Shown piece after piece: positions 1 to 8,011 of a stretch of 64,000 bases of DNA (positions within the stretch are counted from its first letter, which is position 1; the number at the start of each line of letters is the position of its first letter). The notes under the pieces were generated by a model that saw only the letters and a list, made by a program, of their open reading frames with translations, made no database searches and was not told the origin of the DNA. The stretch is taken from positions 186,001 to 250,000 of the forward strand of contig NZ_JAOWPS010000001.1 of assembly GCF_025753795.1 (NCBI RefSeq), read 5' to 3'. This stretch comes from Mesorhizobium sp. YC-39 (GTDB lineage: Bacteria; Pseudomonadota; Alphaproteobacteria; Rhizobiales; Rhizobiaceae). Made by a program: the position numbers and the translations under genes.

Positions 1-756
1 CAGAATTTCCTTTCCGGCCTCACCCTCTACGCCGACCGGCCGGTCAGCGTCGGCGACTTCTGCAAGTTCGGCGACCAGTCCGGCACCATCGAGCATATCG
101 GCATGCGCTCGACCCGCATCCGCTCGCTCGACCGCACCGTCATCTCGGTGCCGAATTCGGACTTTGCCGGCATGCAGATCGAAAACTACGCGCATCGCGA
201 CCGCACCCGCTTCGGCACGACGCTGCAATTGCGCTACGAGACCACGCCCGACCAGTTGCGTTACACGCTGGCCGCGCTGCGCAAGCTCCTGATCGCGCAT
301 CCGCGCGTCATCGACGACCCGTGCCGCGTGCGCTTCGTCGGCTTCGGCCCCTATTCGCTCGACATCGAGGTGTTCACCTACATCATGACGGCGGACTTTT
401 CCGAGTTCCTCGCCATTCGCGAGGACATCCTCTTGGCCATGATCAACATCATGGACGAGGCCGGGGCGCAGTTCGCCTTCCCCTCGCAGCTGGAATACAG
501 CGCCGCCGACCTTCCCATCGACGACGAAAAGCGCATCGCCGCCGAGAAGCGGGTCAACGCCTGGCGCGACGAGGAAAACCTGCCCTTCCCCGATTTCAGC
601 CAGATCGACAAGCTTGCACTGAACAACACCCACACCTACCCGCCGCAGGGCTCGGCGCATTACCGGGAGACAGAGCCCGACCCGACATCGGCCGAGGCCA
701 GGGCAACGCTGGAAAAGGTGCGCTGGAGCCTGCCCTGGAAAAAGGGGGCGGCGTAG
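1..756 (+). CDS. MscS-family mechanosensitive ion channel (C-terminal part, 5' end outside window)
   Basis: The reading frame is open from base 1 and ends with a TAG at 754-756, so only the C-terminal ~251 residues are present. The visible part begins with QNFLSGLTLYADRPVSVGDF, which matches the end of the pore-lining helix and start of the beta domain of MscS channels, followed by the typical GTIEHIGMRSTRIRSLDRT and VPNSDF segments. The family forms a membrane channel that opens under membrane tension during hypo-osmotic shock. The C-terminal ~60 residues are hydrophilic and family-variable. Family assignment is secure; the subtype cannot be set without the N-terminal membrane part. Confidence 0.9.
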   Translation, partial: QNFLSGLTLYADRPVSVGDFCKFGDQSGTIEHIGMRSTRIRSLDRTVISVPNSDFAGMQIENYAHRDRTRFGTTLQLRYETTPDQLRYTLAALRKLLIAHPRVIDDPCRVRFVGFGPYSLDIEVFTYIMTADFSEFLAIREDILLAMINIMDEAGAQFAFPSQLEYSAADLPIDDEKRIAAEKRVNAWRDEENLPFPDFSQIDKLALNNTHTYPPQGSAHYRETEPDPTSAEARATLEKVRWSLPWKKGAA

Positions 757-763
757 GGCTGCT

Positions 764-914
764 GATCTCCCCCCTTGAGGGGGAGATGTCGCCGAAGGCG
801 ACAGAGGGGGTCGTCGCGCGTGGAGCGCCGGCCTTGATCTGCCGCAGGAGGCCGCACCCGGTCGCGCCGACCCCCTCTGGCCTGCCGGCCATCTCCCCCT
901 CAAGGGAAGAGATT
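764..914. repeat. Compound palindromic intergenic repeat (arm-spacer-inverted arm)
   Basis: A left arm with CTCCCCCCTTGAGGGGGAG followed by a GTCGCC/GGCGAC stem and AGAGGGGGTC is mirrored by a right arm at 869-914, with a ~55-base spacer. The same arms and a similar spacer recur at 13516-13670, and single arms occur at several other places in this window. It resembles the short mosaic or palindromic repeats known from rhizobial genomes; the family name is not established here. Confidence 0.8.
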
Positions 915-922
915 ACCCATCC

Positions 923-1639
923 TCAGCTCTTGTTGGCCGCCATCACCAGCACCGGCTTGTCGCTGTAGAGCTGCGGGAACAGCGACTTCAAATTCTCGAT
1001 CTTGGGCAGGTCGTTGTAGACGATGTAGGGATAGGTCGGGTTCAGCGTCAAAAAGTCCTGGTGGTAGTCCTCGGCCGGATAGAAGGTCTTGCCCGTTTCC
1101 AGCGTGGTCACGATCGGCTTTGGAAACACCTTGGCCTTGTCGAGCTGGGCGATGTAGCTCTCGGCGATTTTCTTCTGCGCCTCGTTTTCGGCAAACACCG
1201 TCGAGCGGTACTGGGTGCCGCTGTCCGGTCCCTGGAAGTTCAGCTGTGTCGGGTTGTGCGCGACCGAGAAATACACCTGCAGCAATTGGCCATAGGTCAC
1301 CTCTGACGGCTCATAGGTGATCTCGACGGCTTCGGCGTGGCCGGTCCGGCCGCTGCCGACCGTCTCGTAGACGGCGGTGTCCTTTTCGCCGCCGGCATAG
1401 CCGGAGACCGCCTTGGTCACGCCCTTGACGTGCTGGAACACGCCCTGCACGCCCCAGAAGCAGCCGCCGGCGAAGACCGCCTTTTCGGTGCCGGGGGCGG
1501 GCTTCTCGTCGATCGCCGGCGGCGGGATTACCACCGCCTCCTCGGCCGAGATCGCCGGCGTCTGCCAGAAGGCGGCAGCCGCCGCGGCAACGATCAGCGC
1601 CGCCAGCGCACCTTTTGCGAAGGATCTGTTCACGGACAT
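923..1639 (-). CDS. msrA: Peptide-methionine (S)-S-oxide reductase, exported form
   Basis: This 238-residue protein carries the MsrA active-site segment FAGGCFWGVQGVFQ near residues 56-69, with the nucleophilic Cys in GCFWG, and the later segments SGYAGG, GHAEAVEI and AEDYHQDF typical of the family. The first ~32 residues form a signal peptide (basic start, Ala-rich core, AISAEE cleavage-like site), so repair of oxidised methionine probably occurs in the periplasm. The gene stands alone between repeats; the start ATG at 1639 directly precedes the signal sequence. No fused MsrB domain is present. Function is well supported, localisation is inferred. Confidence 0.95.
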   Translation of the reverse strand: MSVNRSFAKGALAALIVAAAAAAFWQTPAISAEEAVVIPPPAIDEKPAPGTEKAVFAGGCFWGVQGVFQHVKGVTKAVSGYAGGEKDTAVYETVGSGRTGHAEAVEITYEPSEVTYGQLLQVYFSVAHNPTQLNFQGPDSGTQYRSTVFAENEAQKKIAESYIAQLDKAKVFPKPIVTTLETGKTFYPAEDYHQDFLTLNPTYPYIVYNDLPKIENLKSLFPQLYSDKPVLVMAANKS

Positions 1640-1775
1640 GTCTGATCTCCCAGGATGGTGTTTGACTATACGATAGCGCGATGCGCCGCGGTTTCACATT
1701 ACCGTGCGTGTGGGGCCGTGCGCGCCAAGCTGTCCGGGACAGGGAACCCCGGCCCGGACAGGGAGCGGCTGACGC

Positions 1776-2042
1776 CTACTTGGCCGGCGCCATTGCGTCG
1801 GCTGGCTTCATCGCGTCCGTTGCCATCGGATCGGCCGGTTTCATGGCATCCGTCTTCGGCTTCATCGCGTCCGTTGCCATCGGATCGGCCGGTTTCATCG
1901 CATCCGTTGCCGGCTTCATGGCCTCGGTGGCCATCGGATCGGCCGGCTTCATCGCATCCTCGGCGCGTGCGGCTGTTCCGGCGAACAGCGCGGTCGAGCA
2001 CAGCGCGAAGGCGAGTGCCGGCAGGGTCAGGCGATTGGTCAT
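1776..2042 (-). CDS. Small exported Met/Lys/Pro-rich repeat protein
   Basis: An 88-residue protein with a clear signal peptide (cleavage near ARA-ED, residue ~27) followed only by repeats built on AMKPADPMATD. A good ribosome binding site (TAGGAG) precedes the ATG at 2042. The DNA contains an exact 41-base repeat (1804-1844 and 1858-1898, period 54 bases or 18 residues), so the array probably expands by slippage or unequal recombination. Similar small secreted Met-rich repeat proteins are known, such as MXKDX-type, but their role is not well defined; metal binding by Met or Asp is only a possibility. Confidence 0.7.
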   Translation of the reverse strand: MTNRLTLPALAFALCSTALFAGTAARAEDAMKPADPMATEAMKPATDAMKPADPMATDAMKPKTDAMKPADPMATDAMKPADAMAPAK

Positions 2043-2144
2043 GGTGGTCTCCTAAGGGTTGATGGCACTGCGGCCGGGTGGATGCGGTGCCGCTCCTGCG
2101 GCGTTGCGCAATCTTGGTTGAGCGTGATCTTGCCCTGACGAGAA

Positions 2145-2885
2145 TCAGTTGGTGGCCGCGGCGAGGATCGGCCCGCCGCCCGGCGTCTGCACCAGCACCG
2201 CGCTGCTGAGGCCGCCGGATGCGGCGGGCAGCGCCAGCGTCTTGGCGTCGCCGGTCCAACTGCCCAGTCTGGTCAGCGAATGCACGACATTGGCGTGCGG
2301 CAGCGTGCGGCCGGTATTTTCGCCGCGCGCCACCGGCACCTCGATGACGCCGTTGGCGTAGCGCACCAGCCAGACATCGGCCTTGCCGCCGGGCGCCGAG
2401 CCGGCGCCGATGCTGATCTTGCCGCCGTCGAGCGACAGCGCCGGCCCCTTTGGGTGGCCGCTGCTCGAAATAAGCTGCTCGATCTCGCCGGGTGCGGCGC
2501 CGACCGCGTCAGTGTTACCGTTGACCACCACTTGCGGTGTGAACGGGCCCGAACGGCCGAGCGACGGTTCGTAAGTGACCTGGCGCTGGGTGAATTCCTT
2601 TTTGCCGAAAGTGTCCTTCCAGCCGAGATAGTCCCAATAGGTAACGTTGAAGGACAGCGCCAGCACGCCGGGCTTGTCCCTGACCTTGATCAGATTGGCG
2701 TTGGCCGGCGGGCAGGACGAGCAGCCCTGGCTGGTGAACAGCTCGACCACAGTGAGCGGCTGACTGGCGGCCACGCCGATCGAGGAGAATATCGAGGCGG
2801 CGAGCACGCCGGCGACGAGCTTTCTGCGTTGTGATCCCGACAATGGCTTGCTCCGTGGGTGGCGGCGCCTGGATGCGCCGGTCAT
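2145..2885 (-). CDS. DUF1223 family thioredoxin-like exported protein
   Basis: The 246-residue product has a basic N-terminus, a hydrophobic export segment (residues ~22-42) and then VVELFTSQGCSSCPPAN, the hallmark of DUF1223 proteins, in which a CxxC motif sits at the start of a thioredoxin-like fold. SFNVTYWDYLGWKDTF is also typical. The family is exported or periplasmic and of uncertain role. It lies downstream (in its own direction) of a repeat and is not in an obvious operon. Family assignment is strong; an oxidoreductase role is inferred from the CSSC pair. Confidence 0.85.
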   Translation of the reverse strand: MTGASRRRHPRSKPLSGSQRRKLVAGVLAASIFSSIGVAASQPLTVVELFTSQGCSSCPPANANLIKVRDKPGVLALSFNVTYWDYLGWKDTFGKKEFTQRQVTYEPSLGRSGPFTPQVVVNGNTDAVGAAPGEIEQLISSSGHPKGPALSLDGGKISIGAGSAPGGKADVWLVRYANGVIEVPVARGENTGRTLPHANVVHSLTRLGSWTGDAKTLALPAASGGLSSAVLVQTPGGGPILAAATN

Positions 2886-2952
2886 GTCCCCACTTCGTCG
2901 TCGCCACGGATTTCGTTACAGCGCTCACCGGTTTGTGATCAGGTGTGCGTTT

Positions 2953-3015
2953 TCCCTCCTCCCCTTGTGGGAGAAGGTGGATCGGCGCGCATCGCCGAGA
3001 CGGATGAGGGGTGCT
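2953..3015. repeat. Inverted repeat arm, left of DUF559 pseudogene
   Basis: This ~63-base segment is the reverse complement, with few mismatches, of 3505-3567. It contains CTCCCCTTGTGGGAGAAGG followed by GGCGCGCATCGCC and ends in GATGAGGGGTGCT. Together the two arms bracket the DUF559 gene remnant. Confidence 0.85.
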
Positions 3016-3048
3016 GGACAGAACGCAGGGGCTGGTTAACCTGAGGCC

Positions 3049-3477
3049 ATGCTGCATCAGCCCGTTCCGCCAGCCAAACGCAGCTTTGCCAGCTCACTTC
3101 GGCGGGAAATGACGGAAGCGGAAGGCAGACTGTGGTACGAGCGGCGTGACCGCAGGCTCGATCGGATAAAATTCCGGCGCCAGGTTCCGGTCGGTAGGTA
3201 CATCGCCGATTTCGTTTGCCTCGAAGCTAATGCATGTCGCCTAAAAGTGTGCAGCGGTTTTGGGACAACGACATGCATAAGAACAAAGCCTGTTCGTCGA
3301 GATCGATGGCAGCCAGCACGCCGACTCGGAGACCGACAAGATCCGCCAAGCTGAGCTAAAGGCGAGGGGTTTCGTGTGCTGCGTTTTTGGAACGACGATG
3401 TTCTGAAGGACTTGAACGCCGTCTGCGATACGATCATAGCCTATGTGCGCGACGTTGGCTTGCAGCCGTGGCGCTGA
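3049..3477 (+). pseudogene. DUF559 (Vsr-like endonuclease fold) protein, disrupted
   Basis: The N-terminal part (3049-3228) reads MLHQPVPPAKRSFASSLRRE... with RKIRFRRQVPVG-like text (KFRRQVPVGRYIADFVCLEA) in frame 1. It is interrupted by a short palindromic repeat at ~3229-3287. The continuation (VEIDGSQH from 3296) is in frame 2, and a further single-base loss near 3377 puts RFWNDDVLKDLNAVCD and the final TGA (3475-3477) back in frame 1. The intact paralogue at 10933-11304 aligns along the whole length. The gene therefore carries one insertion of net length 1 modulo 3 and one frameshift. DUF559 proteins have a Vsr/restriction-endonuclease-like fold; their cellular role is not established. 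Confidence 0.88.
3229..3287. repeat. Short palindromic repeat (copy 1), inserted in DUF559 gene
   Basis: The segment has ends TGCATGTCG and CGACATGCA in inverted orientation and an inner GTGCAGCGGTTTTG. The same ~57-base unit occurs at 24200-24257 and 37672-37727, both intergenic. Here it lies inside a coding sequence, which shows the unit can move. Confidence 0.85.
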
Positions 3478-3504
3478 GCCGGGCAAACGTCGGCGCCAGG
3501 CTGG

Positions 3505-3567
3505 AGCACCCCTCATCCGTCTCGGCGCTTCGCGCCGATCCACCTTCTCCCACAAGGGGAGAAGGGA
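3505..3567. repeat. Inverted repeat arm, right of DUF559 pseudogene
   Basis: Reverse-complement partner of 2953-3015, with CACCCCTCATCCGTCTCGGC and CTTCTCCCACAAGGGGAG preserved. The arms are each ~63 bases and about 490 bases apart, and enclose only the DUF559 remnant. Confidence 0.85.
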
Positions 3568-3576
3568 AGGTGCCCC

Positions 3577-4644
3577 CTACTGCGTCAGCACCGTGTTGGA
3601 GGGCCGCTTGTTGAAGTCGCACTTGCCGGTGACGTTGTAGAAGAAGTCGGCGTTGCTGACAGGCGCCGGAACCGGGTTGCCGCCGTCTTCCCAGGCCTGG
3701 TAGCCTGTCTCGCTGCAAGGCACCAGGCCGAAGATATCAACGATCTGGCCGGTCGCGATCTCGACCGGGGGGACGTCCTTGCTTGCCGAGCTGTAGAGCC
3801 GGTTGGACGTGTTCGGATCGTTCGACATAAGCTTCTTCGGGTTGCCCGACGGCACGTCCATCTGCAGATAGAGGCCGGCCATCTGGCTGACATCGATATT
3901 CGCGCCGGCGCCATCGGCGGGATACATCGTATCGACACAGTAATATTTCGTGTTGAACCTGTCGGTCTGGATCACCGCCCCGGCGGGCGTGCTGGAGCTG
4001 ACGAGCTTGCAGACCTGCTTCTGGGCCATCGTGGTGACGGTCCTGCCGGCTGAATCGGTGGTGAGGACGTTGACGATGGTGGTGCCATAGCCTTTCGGAT
4101 CTCCGGTGCCGCCATATGTATAGTCGATCGTCATCAGCGGCTTGCCCACCGTCGCGCCGAACTTCGTGCCGTAGAGTGTCATTTTCTTGTTCCAGTAGCC
4201 AGACACCCCGGTGACCTTGAAGTTGGCGGCCACCAGCGCCGGCGTCTTGGTCACCGCCGACGCGACCGCGACCGGCACCGTGGTGATCCTGGCGATCTGC
4301 ATGAACACGGTCGGCATGGAGTAGCTCGCCGTGGCCTGCGCGGTGGCGGTACCGTTGGCGCTGACGTCGAAGGTGTTCAGCGTCGCAGTGCCCTGTCCGC
4401 CATTGGCTTTGTAGGAATCCTGGAGCACCACCTGGCGCTGCGCTTTCGTCGAGGCCGTATCCATCGTGGTGATCGACAGAATTCCGGCATCGAGCGCCGC
4501 CTGCTCGTTCGACCGGGTCTGGACCGCCGACGTATAGTCGACCGAAAAGCCTACAGCGGTGATGATCGGAACGGCCAGGAAAACGAGGAGCGGCGCAAAG
4601 GAGCCGCCCTCTGATCTGAGAAAATGGGTTGCGGACGACAGCAT
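3577..4644 (-). CDS. TadE/TadG-like pilus-assembly protein (orphan)
   Basis: The product (355 residues from the ATG at 4644) begins with a short cytoplasmic stretch, then GGSFAPLLVFLAVPIITAVG, a single hydrophobic helix, and DYTSAVQTRSNEQAALDAG, the pattern of the TadG N-terminal (Flp pilus-assembly) domain. The rest is a Ser/Thr/Ala-rich extracytoplasmic region with TTVPVAVASAV. I chose 4644 rather than 4686 because a GGGGGG ribosome binding site lies 8 bases upstream of it. No other tad/flp genes are in the window, so it may be a stand-alone secreted-domain protein. The C-terminal ~170 residues were not recognised. Confidence 0.75.
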   Translation of the reverse strand: MLSSATHFLRSEGGSFAPLLVFLAVPIITAVGFSVDYTSAVQTRSNEQAALDAGILSITTMDTASTKAQRQVVLQDSYKANGGQGTATLNTFDVSANGTATAQATASYSMPTVFMQIARITTVPVAVASAVTKTPALVAANFKVTGVSGYWNKKMTLYGTKFGATVGKPLMTIDYTYGGTGDPKGYGTTIVNVLTTDSAGRTVTTMAQKQVCKLVSSSTPAGAVIQTDRFNTKYYCVDTMYPADGAGANIDVSQMAGLYLQMDVPSGNPKKLMSNDPNTSNRLYSSASKDVPPVEIATGQIVDIFGLVPCSETGYQAWEDGGNPVPAPVSNADFFYNVTGKCDFNKRPSNTVLTQ

Positions 4645-4865
4645 TTCTAATTCCCCCCAAGGGCGTGACGCGCCATGAGCTATCACGCAGCCAGCAAACT
4701 ATGCTCTAATCCAGTGGATCAAAGTTTAACGATTTTGCGTGACCATTCTGGCGTTGGTGCGGCCCCTTGCCTGCCGGCATCTTTCGCCAACCGCCGATGT
4801 TGCACGACAAGCCCCCATCGCCCGCCGGCTTGCCCCTGCAACCCGCCCCTGCTAAAGCGCGCGGC

Positions 4866-6671
4866 ATGACCACGCCGCTTGACCACATCCGCAATTTCTC
4901 CATCGTCGCCCATATCGACCATGGCAAATCCACGCTTGCCGACCGGCTGATCCAGTCCACCGGCGGGCTGGAGCTGCGCGACATGAAGGAGCAGGTGCTG
5001 GACTCGATGGACATCGAGCGCGAGCGCGGCATCACCATCAAGGCGCAGACGGTGCGGCTGAAATACCGCGCCAACAATGGCGAGGACTATATCCTCAACC
5101 TGATCGACACGCCCGGCCATGTCGACTTCGCCTATGAAGTGTCGCGCTCGCTGGCCGCCTGCGAGGGTTCGCTGCTGGTCGTCGATGCCAGCCAGGGCGT
5201 CGAGGCGCAGACGCTCGCCAATGTCTACCAGGCCATCGACAACAACCACGAGATCGTCGTGGTGCTGAACAAGGTCGACCTGCCTGCCGCCGAGCCCGAG
5301 CGCATCCGCGAGCAGGTCGAGGAGGTGATCGGCATCGACGCCTCCAACGCCGTGCTGATCTCGGCCAAGACCGGCCTCGGCATTCCCGATGTGCTGGAGG
5401 CCATCGTCCACCAATTGCCGCCGCCGCGCGAGGGCGACATATCAGCCCCGCTGAAGGCCATGCTGGTCGACTCCTGGTACGACGCCTATCTCGGCGTCAT
5501 CGTGCTGGTGCGCATCATCGATGGCGTGCTGAAAAAGGGCCAGACCATCCGCATGATGGGCACCGGCGCCAAATACTTGGTCGAGCGCACCGGCGTCTTC
5601 ACGCCAGCCCGCATCAATGTCGACGAGCTCGGCCCCGGCGAGTTCGGCTTCTTCACCGGCTCGATCAAGGAAGTGGCCGACACCCGCGTCGGCGACACCA
5701 TCACCGAGGACAAGCGCGCCACCGCGCATGCCCTGCCCGGCTTCAAGCCGGCGCAGCCGGTGGTGTTCTGCGGCCTGTTCCCGGTCGACGCCGCCGATTT
5801 CGAGGATCTGCGCGCCGCCGTCGGCAAGCTGCGCCTCAACGACGCTTCTTTCTCTTACGAGATGGAAACCAGTGCCGCGCTCGGCTTCGGCTATCGCTGC
5901 GGCTTCCTTGGTCTCTTGCATCTCGAAATCATCCAGGAGCGGCTGGAGCGCGAGTTCAACCTCGACCTCATCGCCACCGCGCCGAGCGTCGTCTACCGGC
6001 TGGCTCTGACCGACGGCACGATGAAGGAACTGCACAACCCGGCCGACATGCCCGATGTGGTGAAAATCTCGGCCATCGAGGAGCCCTGGATCCGCGCCAC
6101 CATCCTCACGCCCGACGACTATCTCGGCGGCATCCTGAAGCTTTGCCAGGACCGGCGCGGCATCCAGGCCGACCTCTCCTATGTCGGCAAACGCGCCATG
6201 CTGACCTACGACCTGCCGCTCAACGAAGTCGTCTTCGATTTCTATGATCGCCTGAAATCGATCTCCAAGGGCTATGCCTCCTTCGACTATCATTTGACCG
6301 ACTACAAGGAAGGCGACCTGGTGAAAATGTCGATCCTGGTCAATGAGGAGCCGGTCGACGCGCTGTCGATGCTGGTCCACCGCACGGCGGCGGAAAAGCG
6401 CGGCCGCCAGATGTGCGAGAAGCTCAAGGAGCTGATCCCGCACCATCTGTTCAAGATCCCGATCCAGGCCGCGATCGGCGGCAAGGTCATCGCCCGCGAG
6501 ACCATCTCGGCCCTGCGCAAGGACGTCACCGCCAAATGCTACGGCGGTGACGTCTCGCGCAAACGCAAGCTGCTCGACAAGCAGAAAGAGGGCAAGAAGC
6601 GCATGCGCCAGTTCGGCAAGGTGGATATCCCGCAGGAGGCGTTTATCCAGGCGCTGAAGATGGGGGATTGA
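4866..6671 (+). CDS. lepA: Elongation factor 4 (back-translocating GTPase LepA)
   Basis: The 601-residue protein shows all G motifs of a translational GTPase: AHIDHGKST (residues ~14-22), [16 protein letters not shown] and NKVDLP. It also has the LepA-specific C-terminal half, including [20 protein letters not shown] and [20 protein letters not shown]. LepA acts on ribosomes in the cytoplasm and affects initiation and elongation. The frame stays open upstream to 4767, but [20 protein letters not shown] at 4866 matches the usual family start and length. Downstream the base composition changes sharply, so lepA is the left core boundary of the accessory island. Confidence 0.98.
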   Translation: MTTPLDHIRNFSIVAHIDHGKSTLADRLIQSTGGLELRDMKEQVLDSMDIERERGITIKAQTVRLKYRANNGEDYILNLIDTPGHVDFAYEVSRSLAACEGSLLVVDASQGVEAQTLANVYQAIDNNHEIVVVLNKVDLPAAEPERIREQVEEVIGIDASNAVLISAKTGLGIPDVLEAIVHQLPPPREGDISAPLKAMLVDSWYDAYLGVIVLVRIIDGVLKKGQTIRMMGTGAKYLVERTGVFTPARINVDELGPGEFGFFTGSIKEVADTRVGDTITEDKRATAHALPGFKPAQPVVFCGLFPVDAADFEDLRAAVGKLRLNDASFSYEMETSAALGFGYRCGFLGLLHLEIIQERLEREFNLDLIATAPSVVYRLALTDGTMKELHNPADMPDVVKISAIEEPWIRATILTPDDYLGGILKLCQDRRGIQADLSYVGKRAMLTYDLPLNEVVFDFYDRLKSISKGYASFDYHLTDYKEGDLVKMSILVNEEPVDALSMLVHRTAAEKRGRQMCEKLKELIPHHLFKIPIQAAIGGKVIARETISALRKDVTAKCYGGDVSRKRKLLDKQKEGKKRMRQFGKVDIPQEAFIQALKMGD

Positions 6672-6705
6672 GGGGCATCAATGTTCCTGATATGTTCTGC
6701 TTGAG

Positions 6706-7230
6706 ATGAGCTACGACGCCCGCGAAATCTCCAACCTGTTCCTCGAGATGGCCGACGCTAGAGGCCGTCGACTGACGTCCATGGCGCTACTAAAAATTCT
6801 CTATTTTGCGCACGCATGGCATCTAGCAAAATATAAAGAGCCGTTGATAGGTCAGAAATTTGAGGCCTGGAAGCATGGCCCGGTCAACAGAGTTGTCTAC
6901 GACCAAATCAAGTGGTTCGGCGCGGGTCCCATAACAGAACGCTTGCGGAAACTTGATGTCTCCACCGGAACTTTTGTCGAAGCCCAAGGCGCCGTTCAGG
7001 GAGAGCGGCGCGTTTTTCTTGAGAACGTGTTCGCTTACTATTCTGAGTTCCATCCGTACAAGCTATCGGATCTGACACACGAAAAGGGCACACCCTGGGA
7101 CATCGTTTGGAACACAGCTGAAAAGAATGCCGTACCGGGGATGTTGATCCCCGATGATCTCATCCTTGAATGGTTTGAAAAAACTGGGGGAAGGCTCTAT
7201 CGTTCGGGTGAACAAGGAGCGAACACGTGA
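6706..7230 (+). CDS. Panacea-domain protein (DUF4065/SocA-like), probable antitoxin
   Basis: The 174-residue protein has the Panacea core: LLKILYFAHAWHLAKYKEPL (residues ~29-48), then FEAWKHGPVNRVVYDQIKW and, later, LSDLTHEKGTPWD. Panacea-domain proteins are known as antitoxins in many toxin-antitoxin pairs and as proteolysis adaptors such as SocA. The stop codon overlaps the GTG of the next gene (GTGA at 7227-7230), so the two are translationally coupled, the usual layout of such pairs. Base composition is much more AT-rich than lepA, suggesting acquisition. The domain call is strong; the antitoxin role is inferred from family and gene arrangement. Confidence 0.82.
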   Translation: MSYDAREISNLFLEMADARGRRLTSMALLKILYFAHAWHLAKYKEPLIGQKFEAWKHGPVNRVVYDQIKWFGAGPITERLRKLDVSTGTFVEAQGAVQGERRVFLENVFAYYSEFHPYKLSDLTHEKGTPWDIVWNTAEKNAVPGMLIPDDLILEWFEKTGGRLYRSGEQGANT

Positions 7231-7931
7231 TTCCCCTTACCAATCCTCCGCTGGTGGAAGTCCTGCGAGCCGACACGACAAACGTACAAACCGCAATGCG
7301 GTCGCTGCTGGAATTCTACAATCCTGCCGATGGCGGCAAATTTAACTACCTGCGTTCGGTGAAAGCGGTCAGGAGGGCGTACCAGGGTCTTCATCGTCTA
7401 GACCAGTTGCTAGCAGCGCCCATCTCGGTCCAGCAACGCGTCGGCTACAAGCCAAATCAGGACGTAATCGCCTTAGCCAGTCCACTAGCATTTGGTCGCA
7501 CTACGCAGGTTTTTGATCTGAACGGTCGTAGGTTTCCTTTTGCTCGGGATAGGTTCGCAACATATAGGATTCCGTTCTTTTTCACTGAGAGCGGTATCGT
7601 TCGACTTTATTTCCTTCAGTACAGAAAGTCTTTCGTTCTCTCTAAGGATGTCTACTGTGGCATGCTCACGGTGCACAAAAAATTCCTTCTGGAGCAGGAA
7701 TTCTATGGTGAAATCTGCGACGTCGAGTACGTCGACTGTTCATCGGACGAAGAAGGCAGCTCTCGAAATCGGAAGACGTATTCCTCAGCGGATTTGGACA
7801 TGTGGTCAGAGGAGCGCCTTAAGGATCAGCTCGGCGTCGTCGCATCGGCGATGGACGAGATCGAAAAGCGCGAATTGAAGGTGAAGAGGGTCAAGCCTCT
7901 TCGTGATGTAGACCTACCATTGTTCGATTGA
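7227..7931 (+). CDS. Unrecognised protein coupled to the Panacea gene, candidate toxin
   Basis: This 234-residue protein was not recognised. It starts with GTG in a GTGA overlap with the upstream Panacea gene. Visible features are a basic segment near residues 40-60 (FNYLRSVKAVRRAYQGLHRL), an aromatic-rich middle (RIPFFFTESGIVRLYFLQYR), and an acidic Ser-rich linker (CSSDEEGSS) before a charged helical C-terminus ending DVDLPLFD. No membrane segment or known nuclease or ADP-ribosyltransferase motif could be seen. Its position as the second gene of a two-gene Panacea unit is the reason to propose a toxin; this is inference only. Confidence 0.6.
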   Translation: MIPLTNPPLVEVLRADTTNVQTAMRSLLEFYNPADGGKFNYLRSVKAVRRAYQGLHRLDQLLAAPISVQQRVGYKPNQDVIALASPLAFGRTTQVFDLNGRRFPFARDRFATYRIPFFFTESGIVRLYFLQYRKSFVLSKDVYCGMLTVHKKFLLEQEFYGEICDVEYVDCSSDEEGSSRNRKTYSSADLDMWSEERLKDQLGVVASAMDEIEKRELKVKRVKPLRDVDLPLFD

Positions 7932-8011
7932 GCTCGGTCAGCTGCTTTCATTTCGAACTAGCTCCTTAGGCGACAGCAGGTCGCGGCTTGATTGCCGCAA
8001 CGCGCTATCAG

